64,000 nucleotides of DNA from Comamonas testosteroni ATCC 11996 (GCF_000241525.1 NZ_AHIL01000029.1:1-64000); one strand, 5' to 3'. Shown: positions 37,724 through 47,334, counted from the first letter of the stretch. Program-made: numbers and translations. The notes: generated by a model not told the origin, from the letters alone.

Positions 37724-38116
37724 TTGCTGTTTCCTTGTGGTTAGTGTTTGAAGACAGGATGAAGTTTAGAGCGACCCGCTTAATAAAACCAATCGATTGA
37801 TTTCATTAAATTGATTTAAAAAACCTATCAAACAAAATTCCCGGCTTCTGAAGTCAAGCCGCACCGCTGTGCAGCTCAGCTTTCTATTGTGGGCCGAAAC
37901 CAGGTAGTTCAAGCCAATAGTCCTTCAATCACGCTCATAGCTTTTGTTGTCATCACTGAGTCAAACCTCGCGAGGAAGGTCCGTCCGGCAGCACGTAAGC
38001 TAAACGAGAACGCGCATCAGATGCAGCCAATTCGCGCGGGCATGGGCTTTGTTTGATTTGCCTCATAAAGCATGGACAATCGACGCGAACAACAACTGCC
38101 CGAGAAGGAGTCCCCC
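37724..38116. other. ahpC-bfr divergent intergenic region
   Basis: No gene is seen in these 390 nt. The part next to ahpC (about 37775-37835) is very AT-rich, with repeated ATTGATTT-like words and AATCGATT, a plausible place for an OxyR-dependent promoter. The middle contains a short trace of the dispersed element (CATAGCTTTTG). The part next to bfr holds its promoter, which I cannot define exactly. Confidence 0.4.
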
Positions 38117-38593
38117 ATGAAAGGTGATGCACAAGTCATTTCCTGGCTGCAAGCCCAGCTCAAGAACGAACTGACCGCCATCAATCAGTACTTTGTGCAC
38201 TACCGCATGTACAAGCACTGGGGCTTCGACAAGCTGGCCAAGAAGGAATATGAGGAATCCATCGGCGAGATGAAGCATGCCGACGCGCTGATGGACCGCA
38301 TCTTCATGCTCGACGGCCTGCCCAATCTGCAGGACCTGGGCAAGCTGCAGATCGGCGAGGACGTGCCGGAAGCCCTGGCCTGCGACCTGCGCCTGGAGCA
38401 AGCGGCGCAACAGACCATCAAGGACGGCATCGCGCACTGCGAATCCGTGCGTGACTATGTTTCGCGCGATCTGCTGCAGAAGATCCTGGACGACACCGAA
38501 GAGCACATCGACTTCCTCGAAACCCAGCTCGACCTGATCGACAAGGTCGGCACGCAGAACTATCTGCAGTCCCTGATGGGCGAGATCGAATAA
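38117..38593 (+). CDS. bfr: Bacterioferritin (haem-containing ferritin)
   Basis: Bfr forms a 24-subunit shell that oxidises and stores iron. The 158-aa protein keeps the ferroxidase ligands: Glu18 in NELTAIN, Tyr25, Glu51 and His54 in EMKHA, Glu94 and Glu127/His130 in EEHIDF. Met52 in EMKHA is the haem ligand, so this is the haem-binding type, fitting a haem-uptake operon 3 kb away. The ATG is preceded by AGAAGGAG; an upstream start adding 15 residues is less likely. A terminator follows. Confidence 0.97.
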   Translation: MKGDAQVISWLQAQLKNELTAINQYFVHYRMYKHWGFDKLAKKEYEESIGEMKHADALMDRIFMLDGLPNLQDLGKLQIGEDVPEALACDLRLEQAAQQTIKDGIAHCESVRDYVSRDLLQKILDDTEEHIDFLETQLDLIDKVGTQNYLQSLMGEIE

Positions 38594-38610
38594 TTTCGGC
38601 TTCACGCTGA

Positions 38611-38644
38611 AAAACAAAAGCGGCCTCAGGGCCGCTTTTGTTTT
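38611..38644. terminator. Bidirectional terminator between bfr and the alpha-E gene
   Basis: A perfect 14-bp stem AAAACAAAAGCGGC / GCCGCTTTTGTTTT with a 6-nt loop separates two convergent genes. A and T tails allow it to work on both strands. Confidence 0.9.
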
Positions 38645-38658
38645 GAGCGCCGCCTGTA

Positions 38659-39615
38659 TCAGGTCGGCATCAGGAAGTCCCGGCTGATGCCCGAGCCCAG
38701 ATCGTTGACGCGGTCGAGAAACTGCGTCAGATAGGCGTGCAAGCCGGTGGTCAGGATCTCGTCGATGCGGCCGTATTGCAGGTCTGCCAGCAGGCGCCCG
38801 GCCTTGCGCGTGGTTTCCTGCGAATGGTCGTTGGCCACGCGCTCCAGGTTCTTGACCACCTCATGCATGCTGGCCAGCAGCGAGCGCGGCATGTCGGCGC
38901 GCAGCATCAGCAGCTCGGCTACGCGTTCGGGCGTGATCACATCGCGGTAGACCTTGCGGTAGACCTCGAAGGCCGAGACGCTGCGCAGCAAGGCGCTCCA
39001 GTGATAGAAGTCGAAGTTCATCAGGGCGCGACCGCGCGGCATGCCGTGGTAGTCACGCTCTATGGAATGGAACTTCACATCCAGCAAACGCGCCGTGTTG
39101 TCGGCCCGCTCGACAAAGGTGCCCAGGCGCACAAAGTGCAGCGCCTCGTCCTTGAGCATGGTGCCCAGCGACACGCCACGCCAAAGGTGCGAGCGGTATT
39201 TGACCCATTCGAAGAACTGCGCTGGGTCCTTCTTCCAGGCATCCTTGCCGAAGTGGCGCTGCAGCGCCAGCCAGGTCTGATTCTGCGTTTCCCAGGATTC
39301 CGTGGTCAGCGCTCCGCGCACGGCACGCGCGTTCTCGCGCGCAGCCTTCAGACAGGCAAAGATGGAGGACGGATTGGCCTCGTCCGACACCATGAACTGC
39401 AGCACAGACTCGCGGTCCACCACGGGGAATTGCGCCTTGAAGGCAGGGATCAGCTCGCTGATGGACAGCACGCTCTGCCAGCCACGGTGTGCATCATGAA
39501 TGGCCTGCGGCAGCATGGCGGTTTCATAGGCCACGCTGAGCATGCGCGCGGTGTTCTCTGCCCGCTCGGTGTAGCGGGACATCCAGTAAAGATGATCGGC
39601 GGTACGTGACAGCAT
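38659..39615 (-). CDS. Alpha-E domain protein
   Basis: The 318-aa protein is an alpha-E (DUF403) protein: all-helical, with the signature MLSRTADHLYWMSRYTERAE at the start and FVERADNTARLLDVKFH in the middle. Conserved Arg/Glu/His residues repeat through the helices. Alpha-E proteins co-occur with circularly permuted ATP-grasp enzymes and were proposed from comparative genomics to take part in making or modifying a peptide tag; no biochemical role is established that I know of. Its ATG overlaps the stop of the ATP-grasp gene by one base (TGATG), so the two are coupled. Confidence 0.92.
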   Translation of the reverse strand: MLSRTADHLYWMSRYTERAENTARMLSVAYETAMLPQAIHDAHRGWQSVLSISELIPAFKAQFPVVDRESVLQFMVSDEANPSSIFACLKAARENARAVRGALTTESWETQNQTWLALQRHFGKDAWKKDPAQFFEWVKYRSHLWRGVSLGTMLKDEALHFVRLGTFVERADNTARLLDVKFHSIERDYHGMPRGRALMNFDFYHWSALLRSVSAFEVYRKVYRDVITPERVAELLMLRADMPRSLLASMHEVVKNLERVANDHSQETTRKAGRLLADLQYGRIDEILTTGLHAYLTQFLDRVNDLGSGISRDFLMPT

Positions 39616-41075
39616 CAATGGCCTCCCTCTTGATCTTCCAGCACCCAGGTGTCCTTGGTTCCCCCGCCCTGGGATGAATTCACCACCAGCGAGCCCTGCT
39701 TGAGCGCCACACGCGTCAGTCCACCGGCCACCATATTGACTTCGGTGCCCGTGAGCACAAAGGGCCGCAGGTCGATATGGCGCGGCGCTATGCCTTTTTC
39801 CACCATGGTCGGGCAGGTGGACAGGGAGAGCGTAGGTTGCGCGATATAGCCCGAAGGGTTGCCGACCAGCACGCGGCGGAAGGCTTCGATCTCGTCCTTG
39901 GTGGCTGCCGGGCCGATCAGCATGCCGTAGCCGCCGGCACCGTGCACCTCCTTGACGACCAGCTCATGCAGGTGATCGAGCACGTATTTGAGGTCGTCCT
40001 CCTTTCGGCACAGCCAGGTCGGCACGTTCTGCAGGATGGGCTCCTCACCCAGATAGAAGCGGATCATCTCCGGCACATAGGGGTACACCGATTTGTCATC
40101 GGCCAGGCCCGTGCCCACGGCATTGCAGATATTGACGTTGCCTGCACGGTAGGCCCGCATCAGGCCCTTGCAGCCCAGCGTCGATGTGGGCCTGAAGACT
40201 TCGGGGTCGAGGAAATCATCGTCCACGCGGCGGTAGATCACGTCCACACGCTGCAGACCCTGGGTGGTGCGCATGTAGACCACGTCTTTCTCGACCACCA
40301 GATCCTGGCCTTCGACCAGCTCCACCCCCATTTGCTGGGCCAGGAAGGCATGCTCGAAATAGGCACTGTTGTACATGCCAGGCGTCAGTACCACCACCGT
40401 GGGCTCCAGCACGCCCGAGGGCGCGCTGGCTCGCAGGGTGTCGAGCAGCATGTCGGGATAGTGGGCCACGGGCGCCACGGCGTGCTTGCCGAACAGCTCG
40501 GGAAACAGGCGCATGGTCATGCGGCGGTTTTCCAGCATGTAGGAAACGCCCGATGGCACGCGCAGATTGTCCTCCAGCACGTAGTAGACGCCGTTGCCCT
40601 GCTCATCGGGGGCGCGCACGATGTCGATGCCGGCGATATTGGCGTAGACATCGTTGGGCACCTGTATGCCTTCCATCTCGGGCCGGTACTGGCTGTTGCC
40701 GCGCACCAGCTCCGTTGGAATCAGGCCGGCACGCACCATGTCCTGCCCGTGGTAGGCATCGCGGATAAAGCAGTTGAGCGCCTTCACGCGCTGGGCCAGA
40801 CCGGCCTGCATGCGGGCCCACTCATGGGCCGGAATGATGCGGGGAATCAGATCGAACGGAATCAGGCGCTCCGTACCGGCGCCGCTCTCGTCCTTGTCGC
40901 CATAGACGGCAAAGGTGATGCCCACGCGGCGAAAGACGATTTCCGCCTCGGCACTGCGGGCTCGCAGATATTCCTGCGATTGTTTGCCCAGCCACTGCGC
41001 ATAGTCCCGATAGTGGTCTCGCACCGCACCACCTTCGGCGGGCAAGCTCAGATACATCTCATCGAATGTGCGCAT
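39615..41075 (-). CDS. Circularly permuted ATP-grasp protein (DUF404/DUF407)
   Basis: The 486-aa protein belongs to the circularly permuted ATP-grasp type 2 family, presumed carboxylate-amine or peptide ligases. Visible hallmarks are IVRAPDEQGNGVYYVLEDNLRVPSGVSYMLENR (cited in parts), the DDDFLDP segment, GADD-like GTGLADDKSVYPYVP, and near the end RHIDLRPFVLTG and the C-terminal SSQGGGTKDTWVL. The chosen ATG follows GAGAGGACAGG; ten residues further upstream are unlikely. It forms a two-gene operon with the alpha-E gene. In many bacteria a transglutaminase-like gene is the third member; none is next to it here. Confidence 0.92.
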   Translation of the reverse strand: MRTFDEMYLSLPAEGGAVRDHYRDYAQWLGKQSQEYLRARSAEAEIVFRRVGITFAVYGDKDESGAGTERLIPFDLIPRIIPAHEWARMQAGLAQRVKALNCFIRDAYHGQDMVRAGLIPTELVRGNSQYRPEMEGIQVPNDVYANIAGIDIVRAPDEQGNGVYYVLEDNLRVPSGVSYMLENRRMTMRLFPELFGKHAVAPVAHYPDMLLDTLRASAPSGVLEPTVVVLTPGMYNSAYFEHAFLAQQMGVELVEGQDLVVEKDVVYMRTTQGLQRVDVIYRRVDDDFLDPEVFRPTSTLGCKGLMRAYRAGNVNICNAVGTGLADDKSVYPYVPEMIRFYLGEEPILQNVPTWLCRKEDDLKYVLDHLHELVVKEVHGAGGYGMLIGPAATKDEIEAFRRVLVGNPSGYIAQPTLSLSTCPTMVEKGIAPRHIDLRPFVLTGTEVNMVAGGLTRVALKQGSLVVNSSQGGGTKDTWVLEDQEGGH

Positions 41076-41235
41076 CCTGTCCTCTCTATTTTTGCCGCAG
41101 CTCACGCATGCAAGCCACGGATCTCAGTTTAGCGACGCCGCACCGGACAAGCTGCCAGGCAACGAGCGTGCAACCATGCATATCTGCATCCGCCTGAAGG
41201 CGTTACAGCATCAATGCAAGCCTCATGCCAGTTTC

Positions 41236-43725
41236 TCAGGGCTGCGCCTTTGAAACAGCATGGACATCCCAATAATGCGCCCGAATCAAGCGCTCGCATT
41301 CCAATTTTTCCGGTTGAGCAGAGCTCCAGTAGGCTGCGCCGCAGCGATCCTGAGCCACCAGCTGGCTGCCCACCGCCTCATAGCGCTGCACCACCGCTGT
41401 CACCGGGTGTCCAAAACGATTCCGATAACCTGCCTGCACCACCGCCCAGCGCGGGCGCAGCGTGCTGACCCAGGACTCGGTCGATGACGTCTTGCTGCCA
41501 TGGTGAGGCACCAGCAGCCAGTCCACCGGCTCGTCCAGACTGGTTTGCAGCAGTTGCCGCTCCTGCGCTGCCTCGATATCTCCGGCCAGCAGGGCCACGC
41601 GCCCGCTGGCCGAGCGCAGGCGCAGCACGCAACTGCCAAAGTTCGGCCTGGCCTTGCGACCATTGAGCCAGGCCTCTGCGGCGGGCGGGTGCAGCACTTC
41701 AAACGTCACGCCATCCCATTGCCATTGCTGCCCCTGGGTACAGCGCTGAACCGGAGCCAGGCCAGCCAGTTGCGCAGCTTGAATCACGGAGTCCGAACCC
41801 CAGACTTTCGCGCGAGGCTGAGCTGCCTTGACGGCCAAAGCCCCGCCGGTGTGATCCTTGTCGCTGTGACTGAGCATCATGGCATCAATGTGCATGCCAT
41901 TCGCGGCCATCAGCGGCAAGAGCACACGCTCACCGGCATCGCTCTGGCGGCTGTACTGCGGCCCCGAGTCATAGAGCAGACGGTGCCTGGCTGTGCTGAT
42001 GATGACGGCATTGCCCTGGCCGATATCCGCCGCCAGCAGTTCGAACTCGCCGACACGCGGCCGTGCCTGAGGCCAGGACAAGGCAGGCAGCGCCAACAGC
42101 GCGGCCACCAGTCGCAGCCGGCCCGGCAAAGGCGCAATCACCAGCAGTCCGGCGGCTATCGCCAGCACGCTGGCCCACCAGGCAGGCTGCGGCAAGGCCC
42201 ATACGGCCCCAGGCAGTGCAGCCAGCCACTGCAGCAGGCTCATCAGGGGCAGCATGGCGACGGCGGCAGCGCTTGCCGCCATCGGCAGCACAGCCGCCAG
42301 CAAGGCCAGCGGCGTGACCACCAATGTCACCCAGGGAATGGCCAGCAGATTGGCCAGCAGGCCCACGACGGATACCTGGCCAAACAGCAGCAGCCCCAGT
42401 GGCGCCAGGGCAAGGGAGATCAGCCATTGTTCACGCCACAGGGCATGCAGCTTTGCCACCCATCGGCCCGCAGCGCTTTTGCCTTTCGCGCCGACAGCGC
42501 CCGAGCCCGAAGCCAGCAATACGCCGACCGCGACGAAACTGAGCCAGAACCCGGCCTGCCACAACGCCCAGGGGTCGGCCACCACAATCACCGCCAGCGC
42601 CAGCAGCCATACACAGGCCCAGGGCCAGCGCACGCCCAGCCATTGAAGCAGCGCCACTACGGCCAGCATGCAGATCGTGCGCTGTGCGGGCAGACCCCAG
42701 CCGCTGAACAAGGCATAGGCCGCCGCCAATAACACGCCCATGAGCAGGGCCGCACGCGGGGCAGGCACCCAGCGACAGGCGGGCGCACTAAGCCTCCATA
42801 CACGGCCCACGATCAAGACTGCCAGCCAGGCAAACATGGTGATGTGCAGGCCCGATATGCTCATCAGATGCGCCACGCCTGTCTGGCGAAACAGCGTCCA
42901 GTCCTTGCGCTCAATCGCCTGCTGATCGCCCACGGCCAGCGCTGCCACCACGCCCAGAGCGGCCTGAGCATGCTCTGCGCCGCCACCTGGCCACCAGCGC
43001 TGCAAGCGCAATGCCTCGCCCTGAATGCGATCGCGCAAGCCCTGTCGCCAGCGCTGCAGCGGATATTGGCTTGTCACGGCCAGGAGTTCGGGCGCGGGCT
43101 GCTGGCGCACATAGCCCGTGGCCTGCACCCCTTGCTCCCAGGCCAGCAGCTCATAGTCAAAGCCGTGCGGATTGCGCGATCCATGCGGGCGCTTGATACG
43201 TACCGTGAAACGCCAGCGCTGGCCGGGGCTCAGCGCCACGCCTTTGGCCCAGTCAGGCACGAGAGGCTGGCTGGCATCCCGCACCTGCCCGAACGGGCCA
43301 TACCAGGACAGCTCCAGCAGCCTTGGCACGCCGGCATCCGAGCTATCGACCACAAAACGCCAGCGCTGGCCATTGGCCTGATTCTGCAGCATGGAAGCAA
43401 TGCGGCCTTCCACCTGCAGATCCACGGCCTCCAGCGACTGTGGCAGGGTCTGCTCCAGATAGGCATGGGCGCGCCACCCCGTCAGCCCCGCCACACAGCA
43501 GGCTGCACCCAACAGCATCAGCCACCAGCTCTGCCAGGGTCTGCCACGCCATCTGCCTGCAAACAGCATTGTCAGCAAACCCCAAGCCAGCAAGATCTGG
43601 TAGAGCGACAGATGCCACAGTCTGGCCTGAGTCACCTGCCAGGCAGCACCCAGCACACAACCCCACAGCGGCGCCAGCCACGACGGGCGGTGACGCTGAG
43701 AGCTTGGAGTCTGATGGGGCGGCAT
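41236..43725 (-). CDS. comEC: DNA uptake channel protein ComEC/Rec2
   Basis: ComEC moves one DNA strand through the inner membrane during natural transformation. The 829-aa protein has an N-terminal DUF4131 part with three hydrophobic helices, the Competence domain (HLMSISGLHITMFAWLAVLI and following helices, about 270-520), and a C-terminal metallo-beta-lactamase-like domain with HSDKDHTGGAL and VPHHGSKTSS. All three parts appear intact with no frameshift, so natural competence is conceivable. It is transcribed alone and divergently from the RidA gene. Confidence 0.95.
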   Translation of the reverse strand: MPPHQTPSSQRHRPSWLAPLWGCVLGAAWQVTQARLWHLSLYQILLAWGLLTMLFAGRWRGRPWQSWWLMLLGAACCVAGLTGWRAHAYLEQTLPQSLEAVDLQVEGRIASMLQNQANGQRWRFVVDSSDAGVPRLLELSWYGPFGQVRDASQPLVPDWAKGVALSPGQRWRFTVRIKRPHGSRNPHGFDYELLAWEQGVQATGYVRQQPAPELLAVTSQYPLQRWRQGLRDRIQGEALRLQRWWPGGGAEHAQAALGVVAALAVGDQQAIERKDWTLFRQTGVAHLMSISGLHITMFAWLAVLIVGRVWRLSAPACRWVPAPRAALLMGVLLAAAYALFSGWGLPAQRTICMLAVVALLQWLGVRWPWACVWLLALAVIVVADPWALWQAGFWLSFVAVGVLLASGSGAVGAKGKSAAGRWVAKLHALWREQWLISLALAPLGLLLFGQVSVVGLLANLLAIPWVTLVVTPLALLAAVLPMAASAAAVAMLPLMSLLQWLAALPGAVWALPQPAWWASVLAIAAGLLVIAPLPGRLRLVAALLALPALSWPQARPRVGEFELLAADIGQGNAVIISTARHRLLYDSGPQYSRQSDAGERVLLPLMAANGMHIDAMMLSHSDKDHTGGALAVKAAQPRAKVWGSDSVIQAAQLAGLAPVQRCTQGQQWQWDGVTFEVLHPPAAEAWLNGRKARPNFGSCVLRLRSASGRVALLAGDIEAAQERQLLQTSLDEPVDWLLVPHHGSKTSSTESWVSTLRPRWAVVQAGYRNRFGHPVTAVVQRYEAVGSQLVAQDRCGAAYWSSAQPEKLECERLIRAHYWDVHAVSKAQP

Positions 43726-43792
43726 GCTGCCATGCTAGGAGGGAGCGCCCAGCCACAGCATTGCGACTATCCCTGCCCTGTATCGAACACCA

Positions 43793-43862
43793 AAAACAGC
43801 ATCAAATACTTGCTCTCATTGTGCGAGCAGCTATCAATTCAAAAGCTATGGCCGCTATGCCA
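43793..43862. repeat. Dispersed palindromic element, copy E
   Basis: GCTCTCATTGTGCGAGC forms a hairpin, followed by AGCTATCAATTCAAAAGCTAT, related to the other copies. It is in the divergent comEC-RidA promoter region. Confidence 0.5.
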
Positions 43863-43935
43863 AGGCAATCAATGCCCTGGCCCGCTGCTGTGTCAAACTT
43901 GTCGATCCCTTAGCCTCGCACTTTTTGGAGTCGTC

Positions 43936-44394
43936 ATGAGCGTCTATGAAAAACTCAAAGCCCTGAATATCACCCTGCCCGAAGTGGCCTTGCCTGCAGC
44001 CGCCTACCTGCCCTATATGCAGACCGGCAATCTGGTGTTCCTCAGCGGCCATATCGCCAAGCAAAACGGCCAGCCCTGGGTCGGCAAGCTGGGCGAGAAC
44101 ATGACGACCGAAGAAGGCAAGCAGGCAGCCCGCGCCGTGGCCGTGGATCTGATGGGCACGCTGCAGCATGCCTGCGGCGGCGATCTGAATCGCGTCAAGC
44201 GCATCGTCAAGGTCATGAGCCTGGTCAACTCCAGCACCAGCTATACCGAGCAGCATCTGGTCACCAACGGCTGCAGCGAACTGCTGGGCGAAGTCTTCGG
44301 CGAAGCCGGCAAGCACGCCCGCAGCGCCTTCGGCGTGGCCCAGATCCCCCTGGGCTGCTGCGTGGAAATCGAGCTGATGGCCGAGCTGGGCTAA
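43936..44394 (+). CDS. RidA (YjgF/YER057c/UK114) family protein
   Basis: The 152-aa protein belongs to the RidA superfamily. RidA itself hydrolyses reactive 2-aminoacrylate and other enamines formed by PLP enzymes. The segment YMQTGNLVFLSGHIAKQNGQP and the C-terminal RSAFGVAQIPLGCCVEIELMAEL are present, with the conserved Arg of the active site. Its length is that of the longer Rid subgroup (about 150 aa) rather than RidA proper (128 aa), so the substrate may differ. pdxY follows on the same strand; both relate to PLP chemistry, a possible functional link. The ATG follows TTTTGGAG. Confidence 0.92.
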   Translation: MSVYEKLKALNITLPEVALPAAAYLPYMQTGNLVFLSGHIAKQNGQPWVGKLGENMTTEEGKQAARAVAVDLMGTLQHACGGDLNRVKRIVKVMSLVNSSTSYTEQHLVTNGCSELLGEVFGEAGKHARSAFGVAQIPLGCCVEIELMAELG

Positions 44395-44411
44395 GACTTC
44401 GGCTCACTCAC

Positions 44412-44503
44412 ATAAAGTGAGCTAATACCGCTTGCTATTCATAGATTTCAGATACAAAACAATCTGAACTTCTTGATAGATAAGCGCAAGCAGCTCACTT
44501 TAT
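44412..44503. repeat. Dispersed palindromic element, copy B
   Basis: ATAAAGTGAGCT and AGCTCACTTTAT are perfect 12-bp inverted ends. Inside, CCGCTTGCT faces AGCGCAAGC and ATTCATAGATTTCAGAT is shared with copy A. The 92-bp element fills the gap between the RidA gene and pdxY and would fold into a long hairpin in a joint transcript. Confidence 0.8.
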
Positions 44504-44557
44504 CTTTGCAGCGCGATGCTTGCCGCAAGCATCCCGACCACTCACGAAAGAGCCCCC

Positions 44558-45451
44558 ATGCCCGGCACGCAGGCACCCCCGCTGGTTCTCAGCATTCAAT
44601 CCCATGTCGCCTACGGCCATGTGGGCAACGACGCGGCCATGCTGCCGCTGCAGTTGCTGGGCATAGAGCCCGTGGCCGTGCATACGGTGCAGTTCTCCAA
44701 TCACACCGGCTACGGCGAGTTCAAGGGCCAGGTCTTCACGCCCGCCCATGTACAGGATGTGCTGGACGGCCTGCGCGCCCGCGGCGTGCTGGCGCGCTGC
44801 ACGGCAGTGCTCTCGGGCTATCTGGGCGATGCCGGCGTGGGCGAAGCCATTCTGGCCGCCGTGCAGGAGGTGCGCGCCGCCCAGCCCGGGGCCCACTATC
44901 TGTGCGACCCGGTCATGGGCGATGTGGGGCGCGGCGTGTTCGTGCGCCCCGGCATCCCGGACTTTCTGCGCAAGCGCGCGCTGTCCCAGGCCAGCGTCAT
45001 CACGCCCAACCACTACGAGTTCGAGCTGCTGTGCGGCGGCCAGCCCCTGAGCACCGTGGAGGCGGCCACCCGGGCGGCCCGCTCCATGCTCACGCAGCTG
45101 CATCACAGCCCGTCGGCCCTGATCGTCATCACCAGCCTGCGCACCGACGATCTGCCATCCGGTCAGCTGGCCACGCTGGCCGTGACGGCCGACCAATCCT
45201 GGCTGGTACAGACGCCCTATATCGACCTGCACCCCCTGCCCAACGGCATGGGCGATGTGTTCTCGGCCGTGCTGCTGGGCCATCTGATTCAAGGGCGCGC
45301 CGTGCCCGATGCCGTGTCCAGGGCCGTGAGCACCTTGTATGCACTGGTCTCTCGCACCGAATCGGGGCAGCGCGACCTGCCCCTGGTCGCCAGCCGCGAG
45401 CAGATCATGGCACCGGCGCACCTCTTTGACGCCGTGCCGGTCATCGGCTGA
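44558..45451 (+). CDS. pdxY: Pyridoxal kinase
   Basis: PdxY phosphorylates pyridoxal to PLP in vitamin B6 salvage. The 297-aa ribokinase-fold protein has [13 protein letters not shown] at the N-terminus (substrate loop), the CDPVMGD segment, [10 protein letters not shown], and the anion-hole motif [13 protein letters not shown] with catalytic Asp near residue 235. I take the ATG at MPGTQAPP; an upstream ATG at the edge of the palindromic element would add 14 residues. It is convergent with the chemotaxis receptor gene with almost no gap. Confidence 0.93.
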   Translation: MPGTQAPPLVLSIQSHVAYGHVGNDAAMLPLQLLGIEPVAVHTVQFSNHTGYGEFKGQVFTPAHVQDVLDGLRARGVLARCTAVLSGYLGDAGVGEAILAAVQEVRAAQPGAHYLCDPVMGDVGRGVFVRPGIPDFLRKRALSQASVITPNHYEFELLCGGQPLSTVEAATRAARSMLTQLHHSPSALIVITSLRTDDLPSGQLATLAVTADQSWLVQTPYIDLHPLPNGMGDVFSAVLLGHLIQGRAVPDAVSRAVSTLYALVSRTESGQRDLPLVASREQIMAPAHLFDAVPVIG

Positions 45452-45467
45452 AGCGGCGCGACCCGAA

Positions 45468-47129
45468 TCACTCCTGGTGCGCAAGCGCCGGCTGGCGCGC
45501 GGCGCCGGACGGGCGTGGCCGGACCGTCGAGGCGGTCCCTTTTGCTACCGATTCAATACCAGCCTTGGCATGTAAGTGGCTGCTTCTGAGATCATCCATG
45601 CGGAACATGCTGATCGTCTGTGTCAGCTGCTCGGCCTGCTCCCGCAGGCTTTGCGCGGCAGCGGCCGATTCTTCGACCAGGGCCGCATTCTGCTGTGTCA
45701 TCTGATCGAGCTGGCTGATGGCCTGGTTGACCTGGGTCACGCCTGCACTTTGCTGGACCGAGGCTTCGCTCACCTCGGAAATCATGGTGCTGGCGTTCTG
45801 CACCGATTTGACGATATTGTCCATGGATTCGCCCACGCTCTGCACCAAACTGATGCCGTTTTGCACGCGCGCCTCCGAGGTGCCGATCAGGGTACGGATT
45901 TCCTTGGCCGCGTCGCCGCTGCGCTGGGCCAGGGAGCGCACCTCGCTGGCCACCACGGCAAAACCGCGCCCTTGCTCGCCGGCGCGCGCCGCCTCCACCG
46001 CCGCATTGAGCGCGAGGATATTGGTCTGGAAGGCAATACCGTCGATGACGCCGATGATGTCGCCAATCTTCTGGCTGCTCTGGCGAATCTCGTCCATGGT
46101 CACCACCATGGAAGCCACGACCTCGCCGCCGCGCTGGGCCAGGGCGGCCGCGCCCGATGCCGTGCTGCGCGCCTGCTCTGCGCTGCTGGCGCTGTTCTGG
46201 ATGGTGCTGGTGAACTCCTCCATGGCGGCAGCGGTTTGCTGCAGATTGCTGGAAGTCTGCTCGGTGCGCGCCGACAGGTCCTGGTTGCCGCCAGCGATCT
46301 CGGCGCTGGCCGTGGCAATGCTGTCGGCACTGTGGCGCACCTGGGCCACCATATCGTTGAGCGCCCGGCACATGTCCTGCTGGGTGCGCAGCAGCGCGCC
46401 GAATTCGTCATGGCGCTGCACGGTTTCGCCCACCCGCAGATCGCCGCCGGCAATGCGCTCGGCCATGACCTGGGCGGCCAGCAGCGGCGACTGTATGCTG
46501 CGGATCAGAAAGAAGGCACCGGCGGCAATGCCCAGCACCACAAACAGCACGACCACACCGGCTATCTTCACGGTCGCCATGCGCAACTCGGCCATCTGCA
46601 GCAGGCTGTCGGCAGCGGCCTTTTTCTGCAGGTCGACAAACGCCTGCAGCGATTGCAGATAGGCTGCAATCGCGGGCTTGAAGCTTTGCTCGGCCAGCGC
46701 GAGAGCCCGGACCGCCTCCCCCTGGTTCTTGAGCTGGGCAATCTGCTGGCGCAGCGTCAGCACCTGCTGGCGCGCTGCGGACACGCGCTCCATCTGGGCC
46801 TTGTCCTCGGCAGACACCGCCAGTGCCTGCAGCGCCTTTTGCACCCTGGAAATACGGTCCGAGGTCTCGGCCATCGCGGGCTTGAAGCTCGCCTCCACCG
46901 ACGCCTCGCTGCTCAGCGCCAATGCCAACGTGCGCACGGCGTTGGCTTCGGTCAGGCCCATCCACTCGATCGCCAGCTCGGTGCGTGAGCGCATTTGCTG
47001 CGCCGTCTGGTCCGACACCTGCTGCGTGACCGAGGAGCGGTAGCCCGCGAACCCGATCACCGCAATCAACACCGCCACGATGAGTAACACTGCCGCCCAG
47101 AGCTTGTGGGCCATCTTGAGTCGCTGCAT
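45468..47129 (-). CDS. Methyl-accepting chemotaxis protein
   Basis: The 553-aa receptor has an N-terminal transmembrane helix (LWAAVLLIVAVLIAVIGFAG), a periplasmic four-helix-type sensor (about 30-190, Ala/Gln/Lys-rich), a second membrane helix (IAGVVVLFVVLGIAAGAFFL), a HAMP domain and the cytoplasmic coiled-coil signalling domain with the highly conserved hairpin tip AVEAARAGEQGRGFAVVA. The C-terminal tail (HAKAGIESVAKGTAS and on) ends in LAHQE and lacks a NWETF-type CheR tether. The ligand is unknown. No other chemotaxis gene is adjacent. Confidence 0.95.
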   Translation of the reverse strand: MQRLKMAHKLWAAVLLIVAVLIAVIGFAGYRSSVTQQVSDQTAQQMRSRTELAIEWMGLTEANAVRTLALALSSEASVEASFKPAMAETSDRISRVQKALQALAVSAEDKAQMERVSAARQQVLTLRQQIAQLKNQGEAVRALALAEQSFKPAIAAYLQSLQAFVDLQKKAAADSLLQMAELRMATVKIAGVVVLFVVLGIAAGAFFLIRSIQSPLLAAQVMAERIAGGDLRVGETVQRHDEFGALLRTQQDMCRALNDMVAQVRHSADSIATASAEIAGGNQDLSARTEQTSSNLQQTAAAMEEFTSTIQNSASSAEQARSTASGAAALAQRGGEVVASMVVTMDEIRQSSQKIGDIIGVIDGIAFQTNILALNAAVEAARAGEQGRGFAVVASEVRSLAQRSGDAAKEIRTLIGTSEARVQNGISLVQSVGESMDNIVKSVQNASTMISEVSEASVQQSAGVTQVNQAISQLDQMTQQNAALVEESAAAAQSLREQAEQLTQTISMFRMDDLRSSHLHAKAGIESVAKGTASTVRPRPSGAARQPALAHQE

Positions 47130-47278
47130 AAAATATCCTGCCAACAAAGCTGCACAAGGCCTGCGCGCAGACATCGCCGCGCATTGAGACAAAATGTATC
47201 CATGCTGAACCCATGTCAGCAGCAGGAATTTCCCTTTGTAGTGCGCTGCCCCTGGCCCATGCTTGCACCGCAGAAAAC

Positions 47279-47314
47279 AAAAAGCCGCCCAGGACCTGCC
47301 TGGCGCGGCTTTTT
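47279..47314 (-). terminator. parC terminator
   Basis: AAAAAGCCGC pairs with GCGGCTTTTT, with an inner CAGG/CCTG, about 20 nt after the parC stop. Confidence 0.8.
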
Positions 47315-47334
47315 GACAGGCGGCACAAGCCTGC

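Noticed and set aside
38659-41075. Alpha-E/ATP-grasp pair as an anti-phage system
   Set aside because: No effector, nuclease or mobile-island context is present; known proposals for these families concern peptide synthesis or tagging.
42844-43935. Long upstream extension of the RidA frame through comEC
   Set aside because: The RidA family starts at MSVYEKLKAL with a good box; the upstream part is antisense to ComEC and low in complexity.
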